Source: an uncultured Roseobacter sp.
GTDB lineage: Bacteria > Pseudomonadota > Alphaproteobacteria > Rhodobacterales > Rhodobacteraceae
Reading direction: 5' to 3'
DNA length: 64,000 nucleotides
NCBI RefSeq assembly: GCF_947496515.1
Contig: NZ_CANMDB010000017.1
Coordinates: 1 to 64,000 of the forward strand
Of this stretch, positions 43,302 through 52,355 are shown in pieces; the first letter of the stretch is position 1; each line of letters starts with the position of its first letter. The notes under the pieces were generated by a model that worked only from the letters and a program-made list of their open reading frames with translations, did no database searches and had not been told where the DNA came from. Both the position numbers and the translations under genes were made by a program.

Positions 43302-43321
43302 ATTTGCAACCGGTTGCAAAT
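43302..43321. promoter_or_regulatory. LacI-type operator 1 (importer/lacI promoter)
   Basis: ATTTGCAACCGGTTGCAAAT is a perfect 20-bp palindrome with the central CG typical of LacI-family operators. It stands 89 bases from the binding-protein start and 74 bases from the lacI start. Its 18-bp core is repeated exactly at 47617-47634. Confidence 0.9.
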
Positions 43322-43394
43322 ATGTGCTGTCATTTGTGCTGCAACCCGGACGGCGTTGGGGTAAAACAGCGTCAGGAAACCCGAAAAGGCCCCT

Positions 43395-44396
43395 ATGACT
43401 GCAACGCTCAAAGACGTGGCCGCGCGTGCCGGTGTGTCGCGATCCGCCGTATCGCGCACCTTTACCGACGGGGCGTCTGTCTCGGAAAAGATGCGCAAGC
43501 GCGTGCTGAAAGCCGCGGATGAATTGGGATACAGCCCGAACTTCCTCGCCCGCAGCCTGACGACCCGGCGCACCAAGATGATCGGGCTCATTTCCAACAA
43601 CTTTCACAACCCCGTCTTTCTGACGGTCTTTGATCTCTTCACCCGGGGCCTGCAGGACCGTGGTCTGCGCCCGCTGCTGGTCAATCTGACGGATGAAACC
43701 GATCCCGACAGCAGTGTGCAGATGCTGCGGCAGTACTCGGTCGATGGGGTGGTGGTGGCGTCTTCGACCCTGCCGCCCGCGTTTTCCAAGGCGTTCCGGG
43801 ATGCGGGCATGCCAGTGGTGAACACGTTTGGCCGCTATTCCGGCACGCCGGACGTCCATGTGATCGGCATCGACAATGTCGCCTGCGGACGTATGGCAGC
43901 CCGGACCATGATCGCGCGGGGGTACGAGGATGTGGCCTTTCTGGGCGGGCCGGAGGCAGCGACCTCGACCCAGGACAGGATGACAGGCTTTGTGTCAGAG
44001 CTCACCGCCGCAGGCCTGCAGCCCAGCTTGTCCTTTGCGGATGCCTACTCGTTCGAGGCCGGGCGCAAGGCCATGCTGGAGCTTTTGCAGCACAAGCCCG
44101 CGCAGGCCTATTTCTGCGGCGATGATGTGTTGTCGATCGGGGCGCTCAGCGCGATCCGCGATGCGGGTCTCGACGTGCCCGGTGACATCGGCATTCTGGG
44201 GCTGAACGATATGGAAATGGCGGGCTGGCAGAACATCAACCTGACCACCATCGGCCAGCCCATCCCCCATATCGTGCAGGCCTCCATCGACATGGTCGCC
44301 AGCATGCTCGACGAGCCCGACCGCGCGCCCGAGGCGCGCGTGCTGCCCTGCCGGATCGTGGAGCGCGGGACCCTCAGACCCCCGCAGACCCCGTGA
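43395..44396 (+). CDS. LacI-family repressor of the inositol genes
   Basis: A 333-residue regulator: helix-turn-helix LKDVAARAGVSRSAVSRTFTD with hinge helix SPNFLARSLTTRRT (residues 1-62), then a sugar-binding-protein-like core (IGLISNNFHNPVF; FCGDDVLSIGALSAIRD; DIGILGLNDMEMAGW). It is divergent from the importer and ends flush with the convergent Gfo/Idh/MocA gene (zero-base gap). Two identical palindromes at the two divergent promoters of the locus are its probable operators; the inducer is probably an inositol or catabolite (inference). Confidence 0.94.
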   Translation: MTATLKDVAARAGVSRSAVSRTFTDGASVSEKMRKRVLKAADELGYSPNFLARSLTTRRTKMIGLISNNFHNPVFLTVFDLFTRGLQDRGLRPLLVNLTDETDPDSSVQMLRQYSVDGVVVASSTLPPAFSKAFRDAGMPVVNTFGRYSGTPDVHVIGIDNVACGRMAARTMIARGYEDVAFLGGPEAATSTQDRMTGFVSELTAAGLQPSLSFADAYSFEAGRKAMLELLQHKPAQAYFCGDDVLSIGALSAIRDAGLDVPGDIGILGLNDMEMAGWQNINLTTIGQPIPHIVQASIDMVASMLDEPDRAPEARVLPCRIVERGTLRPPQTP

Positions 44397-45551
44397 TCAG
44401 CGGAACATCGGGGGCCGCGCGTCGAGCCATTTGCCCTCCTGTTGGCCGGAGGCTGCGACGGCATAGACCGCCGCCATCGACCGCAACCCATCCGCGGCCC
44501 GGGGGTAAAGGTTGGCCGCCGGGTCCATCTCGCGCCCGTCCTTGCGTGCGCTGATCGCCTCGGCCAGATCCTTGTAGATATTGGCAAAGGCCAGCGGCAT
44601 TCCTTCCGCATGGCCGATGGTGACGCGGCTTGTGCGGTCCGCTTCGGGCGACAGGTTCGCCTCACCCCGCTCGATCACCTGCAACCGACCCCCCAGCGGC
44701 ATATGGTAGAGCTGGTTGGGATGTTCCTGTGACCAGCGCAGCCCGCCCGTCTCGCCAAAGACCTGGATGCCCAGCCCGTGCTGCCGCCCGATGGCAACAG
44801 AACTCGTCCAAAGCCGCCCGACAGCACCACCATCCATGCGAAAGCTCACCATGGCATCGTCTTCCAGCACGCGCGCCTCCAGGCAGGAGACGGTATCCGC
44901 GGAGAGCCGGGTGACCTCCTGCCCGGTCACAAAGGACGCCATGTGCAGCGCGTGGATCCCGCAATCCGCGAACTGAGCAGAGACCCCGGCCTGTGCGGGA
45001 TCATAGCGCCAGCGCACCCGTGGGTTGTCCGCATCGGCGGCATCGGCGTGGTGGCCATGGGCAAACTCCGCGTTGACCAGCCGCACCTTGCCGAGATCGC
45101 CGCGCGCCACCATCGCCCGCATGTGCCGCACCAGCGAATAGCCACTGTAGCCATAATTCACCGCACAGATGGTCCCCGACCGCTCGGCGATCCGCACGAT
45201 CTCTTCGCCTTCCTCCACGGTCATGGTCATGGGCTTTTCGCAGAGCACGTTGAAGCCCTTCTCCAGAAAGGCCTTCGTGATCTCGAAATGTGTGGCGTTG
45301 GGCGTGGCGATGGTGACCAGATCGACCCTGTCCTCGCGGGCGCTCTCGCCCGCCAGCATCTCCTGCCAGCTGCCATAGGCGCGCTCCCCCAGACCCAGCC
45401 GCTGGCCGTAGTCGATGCCTTCCGCGGCGCGGTGATCCAAAGCACCTGCGGCGAAGTCAAACAGCCCGTCGAGCCCCGCACCCAACCGGTGCGCTGGCCC
45501 GATCTGGCTGCCTTCGCCACCGCCGATCATTCCCCATGTGAGCTTTGCCAT
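44397..45551 (-). CDS. Gfo/Idh/MocA dehydrogenase, inositol locus
   Basis: A 384-residue oxidoreductase: MIGGGEGSQIGPAHRLGAG Rossmann loop, LCEKPMTMT near residue 105, QFADCGIHALHMASF near residue 195. It resembles the larger inositol-related dehydrogenases (scyllo-inositol or keto-inositol forms) that accompany iolE in alphaproteobacteria. It is third in the minus-strand operon, 36 bases after the IolE-like gene. Which inositol isomer or oxidation state it handles is not visible. Confidence 0.88.
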   Translation of the reverse strand: MAKLTWGMIGGGEGSQIGPAHRLGAGLDGLFDFAAGALDHRAAEGIDYGQRLGLGERAYGSWQEMLAGESAREDRVDLVTIATPNATHFEITKAFLEKGFNVLCEKPMTMTVEEGEEIVRIAERSGTICAVNYGYSGYSLVRHMRAMVARGDLGKVRLVNAEFAHGHHADAADADNPRVRWRYDPAQAGVSAQFADCGIHALHMASFVTGQEVTRLSADTVSCLEARVLEDDAMVSFRMDGGAVGRLWTSSVAIGRQHGLGIQVFGETGGLRWSQEHPNQLYHMPLGGRLQVIERGEANLSPEADRTSRVTIGHAEGMPLAFANIYKDLAEAISARKDGREMDPAANLYPRAADGLRSMAAVYAVAASGQQEGKWLDARPPMFR

Positions 45552-45587
45552 GACAGGCCTCTTTCTTGCTGATGACAGGCAGCGGAT

Positions 45588-46478
45588 CTAGAACCCGATG
45601 CTTTGCAGGTAGGTGCGGTTGCTGGCCGCGTCTTCCATGGGGGTGCCGGGCAGGGAGGGGTCGCAGTCCTGCTCGACCGTGCACCAGCCCTCGAACCCTG
45701 CGTCCAGCAGGACCTGCCGCACCGCCGGAAAATCGACATCCCCCTTGCCCAGATTGCAGAAAATACCCTGGCCGCAGGCGGTATAAAAATCGGTGCGATT
45801 GGCGACCACATCGGCTTTGACCACCGGGTCGATGTCCTTGAAATGCATATAGCTGATGCGACCCATATGCCGTTTCATAAAGGCCACCGGGTCAAAGCCC
45901 GCGTAGGAATGATGCCCGGTGTCAAAACAGATCTTCAGGATCCGCTCGTCCACCTCCGAAAGCAGCCGCTCCAGCTCCGGCTCGAAATCCATGAAGCCCG
46001 CGGCGTGGGCATGGATGCCGACGGTGAGCCCGTATTCCTCGGTCCCCAGCTTCGCGACGGCGGCAATGCGATCGCGGTAAGCGGACCATTCGGCACGGTC
46101 CATCTGCTCGGCTTCTGTGGCGCGGCCCGCGGTCGGCGCCCGGCGCGGCGAGATGCTGTCGATAAGCACCAGATGCTCCGCCCCGTGGGCGCTGAGCGCT
46201 TTGCAGGTGCGCCGCGTCGCGTCCATCACCTCGTCCCATTTGTCGGGATCGTGGAAGGGGCGGAAGACCACACCGCCGATGATGCTGAGATCGTGCCTGG
46301 CCAGTTCCTCTGCCAGCACCGCGGGGTCCTCGGGCATATAGCCGATGGGTCCCAACTCGATCCCCTTGTAGCCCGCCTCGGCGCATTGCTGCAGCACCGA
46401 CTGCCACGCAGGATAGGCCGGGTCAGAGGGAAACTCGATCCCCCAGGAACAGGGCGCATTACCGATCTGGATGCTCAT
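45588..46478 (-). CDS. iolE: IolE-like sugar isomerase/dehydratase (TIM barrel)
   Basis: A 296-residue xylose-isomerase-like TIM barrel. Likely metal ligands and active-site stretches are HAHAAGFMDFEPE, CFDTGHHSYAGFDPV, SYMHFKDIDP and CTVEQDCDPS. The start APCSWGIEF plus GYKGIELGPIGYMPEDP is typical of the inosose dehydratase / 2-keto-myo-inositol isomerase group. Because the locus has every other Iol core enzyme except an obvious second IolE, this gene is the best candidate for 2-keto-myo-inositol dehydratase. It could instead be an IolI/IolH-type isomerase. The start at 46478 follows GAGGAG. Confidence 0.8.
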   Translation of the reverse strand: MSIQIGNAPCSWGIEFPSDPAYPAWQSVLQQCAEAGYKGIELGPIGYMPEDPAVLAEELARHDLSIIGGVVFRPFHDPDKWDEVMDATRRTCKALSAHGAEHLVLIDSISPRRAPTAGRATEAEQMDRAEWSAYRDRIAAVAKLGTEEYGLTVGIHAHAAGFMDFEPELERLLSEVDERILKICFDTGHHSYAGFDPVAFMKRHMGRISYMHFKDIDPVVKADVVANRTDFYTACGQGIFCNLGKGDVDFPAVRQVLLDAGFEGWCTVEQDCDPSLPGTPMEDAASNRTYLQSIGF

Positions 46479-46488
46479 GGGCGGCTCC

Positions 46489-47592
46489 TCAGAAGTCTGA
46501 GACATCGCGCCAGGCTTTCGCGTCCGAAGACGCATGCGCAGCGGCGATGATCTGGTTGACCTCCATCCCGTCGCGAAACGTGGGCCAGAGGTTGGTCTTG
46601 GTCTCGATGGCGCGCAGGAAGTCGCGGGCCTCGATGATGATCTGATCCTGGTACCCGGTGCCATGCCCCGGCCCCTGACAAAAGGCCTCGTAATCGGGAT
46701 GCGCCGGTCCGGTCAGGATCTTGATAAAGCCGCGCTGCGCCTCGGGCCCCGCCATCCGGTAGAGGTGGATCGCGTTCTGATCCTCCCCGTCGAAGTGAAT
46801 GGCCCCCTTGGTGCCGGTGATCTCATAGGCGTAGCCCATCTTGCGCCCGGTCGCGATGCGGCTGGCGTAGATCGACCCCAGCACGCCAGAGGCAAAGCGG
46901 CACAGGATATGCGCATGATCATCATTGGTGACAGTGCCGCCGGGGCGTTTGTCAAACACGGTCTCGATCTCCGCCATGACGGAGGCAATCGGCCCCATCA
47001 GCCTCAGCGCGCAGTTGATGGGATGCGGCGCGAGATCGCCCATCATGCCGTTGGCCTTTCCGCTCGTGCGCCAGCTTGCCGGGGCCTCCGGGTCGGCCAG
47101 AAAATCCTCCGTGTGCTGACCGCGAAAGCCGGTGACGGTGCCGATCACGCCGTCCTCGATCAGCTGCCGTGCGTATTGCGTTGCTGGCGTGCGCACATAG
47201 TTGAACCCGGTCATGTGGATCGTGCCCGACGCCTCCGCTGCCGCCAGCATGGCGCGGCTGTCCTCTATCCCGGTACCCAGCGGCTTTTCGCAGAACACCG
47301 GTTTGCCGAGGGCAAAGGCGGCTTCCGCGATGGGGCGGTGCATCTCTTGCGGTGTGGCGATCACGATGGCCTCGACCGCGGGATCACGGACCAGTGCCTG
47401 CCAGTCATCCGTCGCCCGGGCAAAGCCGTAGGCGGCGCGATAACGCTCGGCGGAGGCAGGCGTGCTGGCGCAGATCATCTCCAGCCGCGGGCGCAGGGCG
47501 GTATTGAAAACAGCCCCCACCGAGGACATGGCGACCGAATGCGCCTTGCCCATGTAGCCGCCCCCCAGGATCCCGATGCCGATTTCCGTCAT
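46489..47592 (-). CDS. Gfo/Idh/MocA dehydrogenase heading the minus-strand inositol operon
   Basis: A 367-residue oxidoreductase with GILGGGYMGKAHSVAM, FCEKPLGTG near residue 95, and MMGDLAPHPINCALRL near residue 180. The start at 47592 follows GGGGAGG and leaves 24 bases to operator 2. It is 10 bases ahead of the IolE-like gene. With 44397-45551 and the iolG gene, the locus carries three such dehydrogenases, enough to interconvert several inositol isomers. Exact substrate unknown. Confidence 0.9.
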   Translation of the reverse strand: MTEIGIGILGGGYMGKAHSVAMSSVGAVFNTALRPRLEMICASTPASAERYRAAYGFARATDDWQALVRDPAVEAIVIATPQEMHRPIAEAAFALGKPVFCEKPLGTGIEDSRAMLAAAEASGTIHMTGFNYVRTPATQYARQLIEDGVIGTVTGFRGQHTEDFLADPEAPASWRTSGKANGMMGDLAPHPINCALRLMGPIASVMAEIETVFDKRPGGTVTNDDHAHILCRFASGVLGSIYASRIATGRKMGYAYEITGTKGAIHFDGEDQNAIHLYRMAGPEAQRGFIKILTGPAHPDYEAFCQGPGHGTGYQDQIIIEARDFLRAIETKTNLWPTFRDGMEVNQIIAAAHASSDAKAWRDVSDF

Positions 47593-47616
47593 TCTTGCGC
47601 CTCCCCGGAGATTCTG

Positions 47617-47634
47617 TTTGCAACCGGTTGCAAA
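47617..47634. promoter_or_regulatory. LacI-type operator 2 (dehydrogenase/iolD divergent promoter)
   Basis: TTTGCAACCGGTTGCAAA, a perfect 18-bp palindrome identical to the core of operator 1 at 43303-43320. It lies in the 103-bp spacer between the minus-strand dehydrogenase operon and iolD, so one bound repressor could silence both directions. Confidence 0.92.
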
Positions 47635-47695
47635 ATCATTATCCTCGGCGGCAAGAGGGCGCAAGCACCAATCGCGGCGCGGGGGAGAAACAGGT

Positions 47696-49552
47696 ATGAC
47701 AGACCAGTCCGTGCGCCTGACCGTGGCGCAGGCCATCGTCCGGTATCTCGACAATCAGTTCATCGTCATCGACGGTGAGGAGCATCGTTTGTGCGGGGGC
47801 GGTTTCGGGATCTTCGGCCATGGCAATGTGACCTGTCTTGGCGAGGCACTCTATAATCATCGCGCGACGTTGCCGCTCTATCGGGGCCAGAACGAGCAGG
47901 GCATGGGCTTTGCCGCGGCGGGTTATGCCAAGCAATGGCTGCGTCAGCGCTTCATGTTCTGCACGGCGAGCGCGGGGCCGGGCACCGCGAACCTGTTGAC
48001 CAGCGCCGCGCTTGCCCATGCCAACCGGTTGCCGGTGCTGATGCTCTGCGGTGATGCCTATACGACCCGGCTGCCCGACCCGGTGCTCCAGCAGCTGGAG
48101 CATTTCGGCAATCCATCCTTTGGAGTCAATGATGCCTTCAAGGCCGTCAGCCGTTATTGGGACAGGATCACGCACCCTGCGCAGATCCTCCAGTCGCTGC
48201 CCGCGGCGCTGGCCACGATGCTCGACCCGGCCGATTGCGGCCCGGCATTCATCGGGTTGCCGCAGGATGTTCAGGGCTGGGCCTATGACTACCCGCAAGC
48301 CTTCTTTGCCAAGCGCGTGCACCGCATCCGCCGTCAGGCGCCCGATGCCGATGAGATTGCGGAGGCCCTTGCACGGCTGAAGTCGGCGGAGCGTCCGGTG
48401 ATCATCGCCGGTGGCGGTGTGCAGTATTCCGGCGCCGTGGCAGAGCTGACGGCTTTCGCCGAGGCGACCGGCATCCCGGTGGTGGAGACCATCGCGGGCC
48501 GGGCCAACATGAAAGCGGATCATCCGCTCAACATCGGGCCCATTGGCGTCACAGGGTCTGACGGCGCCAATGCCATTGCCGAGCGGGCGGATCTGATCCT
48601 CGCCGTAGGCACGCGCCTGCAGGATTTCACCACTGGTTCCTGGACTGCTTTTGCGCAGGACGCGCAGCTGATCGGGATCAACGTGGGCCGGCATGATGCG
48701 GCCAAGCATTTGGCCATGACCGTGGTGGGCGATGCGAAGTGCGCGCTCACCGCGATGATGTCCGACTACCGCGCGCCGGGCCCCTGGAAAGCCTTTGCCC
48801 AGGCGGAGCGTCAGAAGTGGGACGCATATGTGGCCGAGAACGTGGCCCCAGGCAATCGTCCGAATTCCTACGCTCAGGCCATCGGCGTGATCAACGCGCT
48901 CTGTGATCCGCGCGACCGGGTCGTGGCCGCGGCAGGCGGGCTTCCGGCGGAGGTGACGGCGAACTGGCGCACATTGGACATCGGCACGGTCGATGTGGAG
49001 TTCGGCTTCTCCTGCATGGGCTACGAGATCGCGGGCGGCTGGGGCGCGCGCATCGCCCAGGCCCAGCGGGAGCCGGATCAGGACACCATCGTCCTTACCG
49101 GCGACGGGTCGTATCTGTTGATGAACTCCGATATTTATTCATCGGTGCTGACGGGGATGAAGCTGATCATCCTCGTGCTCGACAACGGCGGCTTTGCGGT
49201 CATCAACAAGCTGCAGACCAACACCGGCAACGAAAGCTTCAACAACCTGATCGCCGACACGCCTACGGCGATCCAGCCTTTCGCGGTTGATTTCGAAGCG
49301 CACGCCGCGGCCATGGGCGCCACAGCCGAAACCGTGGCCAACCCGGCGGAGCTGGGTGAGGCCTTCAAACGGGCCAAGGCCAGCGACAAGACTTACGTGA
49401 TCTGCATGAAGGTGGACGCCTACGAGGGCTGGACCGACCAGGGCCATACCTGGTGGGAGGTGGGCACGCCCCACATCACGACCTCCGACAAGATCCACAA
49501 AGCGCATGAAGAGGTCGAAGCCGCGCGTCCCAAACAGCGCAAGGGCGTCTGA
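47696..49552 (+). CDS. iolD: 3D-(3,5/4)-trihydroxycyclohexane-1,2-dione hydrolase
   Basis: A 618-residue thiamine-diphosphate enzyme opening the ring of the diketo-inositol intermediate to 5-deoxy-glucuronate. N-terminal pyrimidine-binding domain with the FGIFGHGNV and YRGQNEQGMGFAAAGYAK blocks (residues about 38-80, glutamate in NEQ), central domain from about 215, and C-terminal PP domain with the ThDP motif TGDGSYLLMNSDIYSSV through LVLDNGGF. The length and tail (HTWWEVGTP) are typical of IolD. The start at 47696 follows GGGGGAG. Its stop shares one base with the iolC start (TGATG). Confidence 0.96.
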   Translation: MTDQSVRLTVAQAIVRYLDNQFIVIDGEEHRLCGGGFGIFGHGNVTCLGEALYNHRATLPLYRGQNEQGMGFAAAGYAKQWLRQRFMFCTASAGPGTANLLTSAALAHANRLPVLMLCGDAYTTRLPDPVLQQLEHFGNPSFGVNDAFKAVSRYWDRITHPAQILQSLPAALATMLDPADCGPAFIGLPQDVQGWAYDYPQAFFAKRVHRIRRQAPDADEIAEALARLKSAERPVIIAGGGVQYSGAVAELTAFAEATGIPVVETIAGRANMKADHPLNIGPIGVTGSDGANAIAERADLILAVGTRLQDFTTGSWTAFAQDAQLIGINVGRHDAAKHLAMTVVGDAKCALTAMMSDYRAPGPWKAFAQAERQKWDAYVAENVAPGNRPNSYAQAIGVINALCDPRDRVVAAAGGLPAEVTANWRTLDIGTVDVEFGFSCMGYEIAGGWGARIAQAQREPDQDTIVLTGDGSYLLMNSDIYSSVLTGMKLIILVLDNGGFAVINKLQTNTGNESFNNLIADTPTAIQPFAVDFEAHAAAMGATAETVANPAELGEAFKRAKASDKTYVICMKVDAYEGWTDQGHTWWEVGTPHITTSDKIHKAHEEVEAARPKQRKGV

Positions 49553-50535
49553 TGCAAGCCTTGCTCGACAGCATTGCCGCAAACCGCTTTGTCATTGTCG
49601 GCCGCGTCGGGATGGACCTTTTTCCCGAACCTGCGGGCACTGGCGTCGAAGAGGCCACGCTGATGAACGTGGACATGGGCGGCTCCGCCGCTAACACCGC
49701 GGCGGGTATCGTGAAGCTGGGCGGTGCGGCGTCGCTGGTCACTTGCGTGTCGGATGACGCGGTGGGCCGCGCCTGTGTGCGGTTGCTGGGCAAATACGGC
49801 GTCGGCACCGATCACGTCCGCACCGTCGGGGGCGAGGCCCGAAACTCGCTGGCGCTCTACGAAAGCCGGATGGAGGATCACCAGTCGGTCATCTACCGCA
49901 ACGGCGCTGCCGATTTCGAGATGACCGAAGCCGACGTGCGCGCGGTGGACTACAGCCAGTTCGGCGCGCTGGTCACGGCAGGCACCGTCTTTGCCGCCGA
50001 GCCGTCGCGCAGTGCTGCCTTCACCGCGTTCGAGCTGGCGCGCACCGCTGGCCTGCCGATCATCTTTGACGTGGACTACCGCCCCTATTCCTGGCCCTCC
50101 CCGCAGGTGGCCGAAGATGTGCTGTCCCGCGCCGGTGCCCTGTCGGACGTGATCGTGGGCAATGATGAGGAGTTCGGCTTCATGGCCGGCGGCATCGACA
50201 AGGGGCTCGACAAGGCGCGCGCGCTCGCGGCGAGCACCGCCACCATCGTGATCTACAAGATGGGTCCGGACGGCGCTGTCACCATCGACCAGACAGGCGA
50301 GACCCGCAGCGGCATCTATCCCGTCACCGCCCTCAAACCCACGGGCGCGGGCGACAGCTTCATGGCGGGGCTGCTCACCGGTATCGCCGATGGTCTGAGC
50401 CTGCATGACGCGGTCCTGCGCGGCTCCGCCTGTGCAGCGATTGTCGTCGGTAAACCCGGCTGCGCCCCCGCCATGCCCGACCCGGATACGCTCGCGCAGT
50501 TTCTGTCAGATCATCCCGGCCCGACCACACCCTAA
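49552..50535 (+). CDS. iolC: 5-dehydro-2-deoxygluconokinase
   Basis: A 327-residue PfkB-family sugar kinase phosphorylating 2-deoxy-5-keto-gluconate. PfkB signatures: MNVDMGGSAANTAAGIVKLGG near residue 38 and KPTGAGDSFMAGLLTG (about 262-278) with the catalytic aspartate. Placement between iolD and iolB supports the inositol assignment rather than another PfkB substrate. Only the kinase domain is present; some proteobacteria have it fused to a DUF2090 aldolase-like domain, which is absent here, and a separate aldolase gene follows. Confidence 0.93.
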   Translation: MQALLDSIAANRFVIVGRVGMDLFPEPAGTGVEEATLMNVDMGGSAANTAAGIVKLGGAASLVTCVSDDAVGRACVRLLGKYGVGTDHVRTVGGEARNSLALYESRMEDHQSVIYRNGAADFEMTEADVRAVDYSQFGALVTAGTVFAAEPSRSAAFTAFELARTAGLPIIFDVDYRPYSWPSPQVAEDVLSRAGALSDVIVGNDEEFGFMAGGIDKGLDKARALAASTATIVIYKMGPDGAVTIDQTGETRSGIYPVTALKPTGAGDSFMAGLLTGIADGLSLHDAVLRGSACAAIVVGKPGCAPAMPDPDTLAQFLSDHPGPTTP

Positions 50536-50546
50536 AGGAGCCAGAC

Positions 50547-51389
50547 ATGCATATCCCGCCCTTCGACAATCACAACAAGCCCATCGTGGACGTGGATGAC
50601 CCGACGGTGCCGCTCAACTATTTCAACATCGTCAAACTGGAAAAGGGCGAGGCGTTTGAGTACGCCGTGCCAGGCTATGAGACCTGCATCGTGCCCGCCA
50701 CCGGCACGCTCGACGTGGATGTGGAAGGCTTCAAGGCTGACGCGCTGGGCAACCGCGGCGAAGACGTCTGGGACGGGGAGCCCGAGGGGGTCTATGTGCC
50801 CACGGCGGCGCGGGCGGTGATGGAGTGCACCTCGGAGGCGGCGGAGGTTTTTGTCTGCGGCGCCCGCTATGACACCGTGCTGGAGGCCTTCGACGTGCGG
50901 ACCGGTGATCTGGATCTGGTGCAATACGGCTCCGACGACACCAAGACGCACCGCAAGATCAAGCATATCCTCGGCACCAAGTATCACGACAAGGTGGGCC
51001 GTTTGCTGGTCTCTGAGCTCTTTACTGTGGGCGAGGGCGGCTGGTCAGGGTTCCCCTCGCACAAGCACGACACCGACCGTCTGCCCGATGAGACACGACA
51101 CGACGAGACCTACAACTTCCGCTTCAAGCCCAATCACGGCTCCGGCGTGCAGATGCTCCAGCGCGAGGATGGCAAGGCGGGCGATGCCTATCACATCGTC
51201 GATGGCTCCACCATTTGCCTCGATAACGGCTATCACCCCTGCGCGGTGCTGCCCGGCTACCAGATGTATTATTTCACCATTCTCGGTGGGCTGTCGCAGC
51301 GCTCGCTCGTGCAGTATTTCCAGCCGTCGCACGCCTACCAGGTGGAGACAATCCCCGGCATCAAGGACATGATTGCGAAGTTCAAATGA
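50547..51389 (+). CDS. iolB: 5-deoxy-glucuronate isomerase
   Basis: A 280-residue double-cupin isomerase converting 5-deoxy-glucuronate to 2-deoxy-5-keto-gluconate. The family's metal-binding stretch SGFPSHKHDTDRLPDETRHDE (in pieces: SHKHD, then ETRHDE) is at about residues 171-192, with a second conserved block STICLDNGYHPCAVLPGYQM. The ATG at 50547 follows AAAGGAG and begins MHIPPFDNHNKPIVD. Twelve bases separate it from iolC. Confidence 0.96.
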   Translation: MHIPPFDNHNKPIVDVDDPTVPLNYFNIVKLEKGEAFEYAVPGYETCIVPATGTLDVDVEGFKADALGNRGEDVWDGEPEGVYVPTAARAVMECTSEAAEVFVCGARYDTVLEAFDVRTGDLDLVQYGSDDTKTHRKIKHILGTKYHDKVGRLLVSELFTVGEGGWSGFPSHKHDTDRLPDETRHDETYNFRFKPNHGSGVQMLQREDGKAGDAYHIVDGSTICLDNGYHPCAVLPGYQMYYFTILGGLSQRSLVQYFQPSHAYQVETIPGIKDMIAKFK

Positions 51390-51427
51390 GCCGGATCCCG
51401 GCGCATCGTCTCTAGCTACTCACCCCC

Positions 51428-51447
51428 GCCCGGCGGCATCGCCGGGC
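51428..51447 (+). repeat. Intercistronic hairpin after iolB
   Basis: GCCCGGCG (51428-51435) and CGCCGGGC (51440-51447) form a perfect 8-bp stem with a GCAT loop; C-rich sequence, not T, follows. It lies in the 134-bp spacer between iolB and the aldolase gene and may stabilise mRNA. Confidence 0.5.
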
Positions 51448-51523
51448 AGCCCCCGCCCCCCCGGGGCGGTGGCTTCACCCTCACCCGCGGTCCGGTAACC
51501 GCCCTCAGCGAATTGTTTCAGCA

Positions 51524-52351
51524 ATGCCACTCGTGACCCTCACCGACGTGATGCAACCCGCCCTCACGAAAGGCCACGCGGTCGCGGGCCTCGTCACCCT
51601 GGGGTGGGAGGACATGCGCGCCTATGTGGCCGCGGCGGAGGCCGAGGGCTGCCCGGTGATCCTGCAGGCGGGGCCGGGGTGCCGGGCGCATACGCCCTTG
51701 CCGGTGCTCGGCGCGATGTTCCGGTATCTGGCTGACGCGTCCTCTGTCCCGGTCGTGGCACATCTCGATCACGGATACACAGCCGAGGAATGCCGCGCGG
51801 CACTCGACGCCGGGTTTACCTCCGTGATGTTCGACGGATCGCGCCTGCCGCTGGCGGAGAATATCGCCCGGACCCGCGACATCGCGCAGATGGCGCATGC
51901 GGCAGGGGCCTCCTGCGAGGGGGAGATCGGCTTTGTCGGCTATGCCGATGGCGAAAGCTCTGCCGGGACCGACTCTGCCGAGGCCGCGCAGTTTGCCGCG
52001 GAAACCGGCGTCGATGCCATGGCGATCTCCTTGGGCAATGTGCATCTGCAACAGGATCAGGACGGCGGCCTCGACGAGCCGCGCCTCCGCGCCATCGAAG
52101 CTGTGACGGATGTGCCGCTGGTGATCCACGGCGGCTCCGGTGTGCCGGCGGCGCAACGGCGGGCGCTGGCCCGCGGCTCCAACATCTGCAAATACAACAT
52201 CGGGACCGAGCTGCGCATGGCCTTCGGCACCGCACTGCGCGCGGCTGTAGAAGCGGACCCCGACAGGTTTGACCGGGTGGAGATACTCAAGGACACCCAT
52301 GCGCCGCTGGTCGCCGCCACGCGGCGGGTTCTGGTGGCACTGAAAGGATAA
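51524..52351 (+). CDS. iolJ: Class II fructose-bisphosphate-aldolase-family enzyme (IolJ-like)
   Basis: A 275-residue class II aldolase. Zinc ligands are visible in VVAHLDHG (near residue 83), SLGNVHL (near 172) and VIHGGSGVP (near 205), with the glutamate of CEGEIGFVGY between. In this position it would cleave 2-deoxy-5-keto-gluconate 6-phosphate to dihydroxyacetone phosphate and malonate semialdehyde, the IolJ reaction. GNVHL instead of the common GNVHG or GTVHG is a mild variation. No strong ribosome-binding site is visible before the ATG at 51524. It is 4 bases ahead of iolG. Confidence 0.85.
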   Translation: MPLVTLTDVMQPALTKGHAVAGLVTLGWEDMRAYVAAAEAEGCPVILQAGPGCRAHTPLPVLGAMFRYLADASSVPVVAHLDHGYTAEECRAALDAGFTSVMFDGSRLPLAENIARTRDIAQMAHAAGASCEGEIGFVGYADGESSAGTDSAEAAQFAAETGVDAMAISLGNVHLQQDQDGGLDEPRLRAIEAVTDVPLVIHGGSGVPAAQRRALARGSNICKYNIGTELRMAFGTALRAAVEADPDRFDRVEILKDTHAPLVAATRRVLVALKG

Positions 52352-52355
52352 GCAC

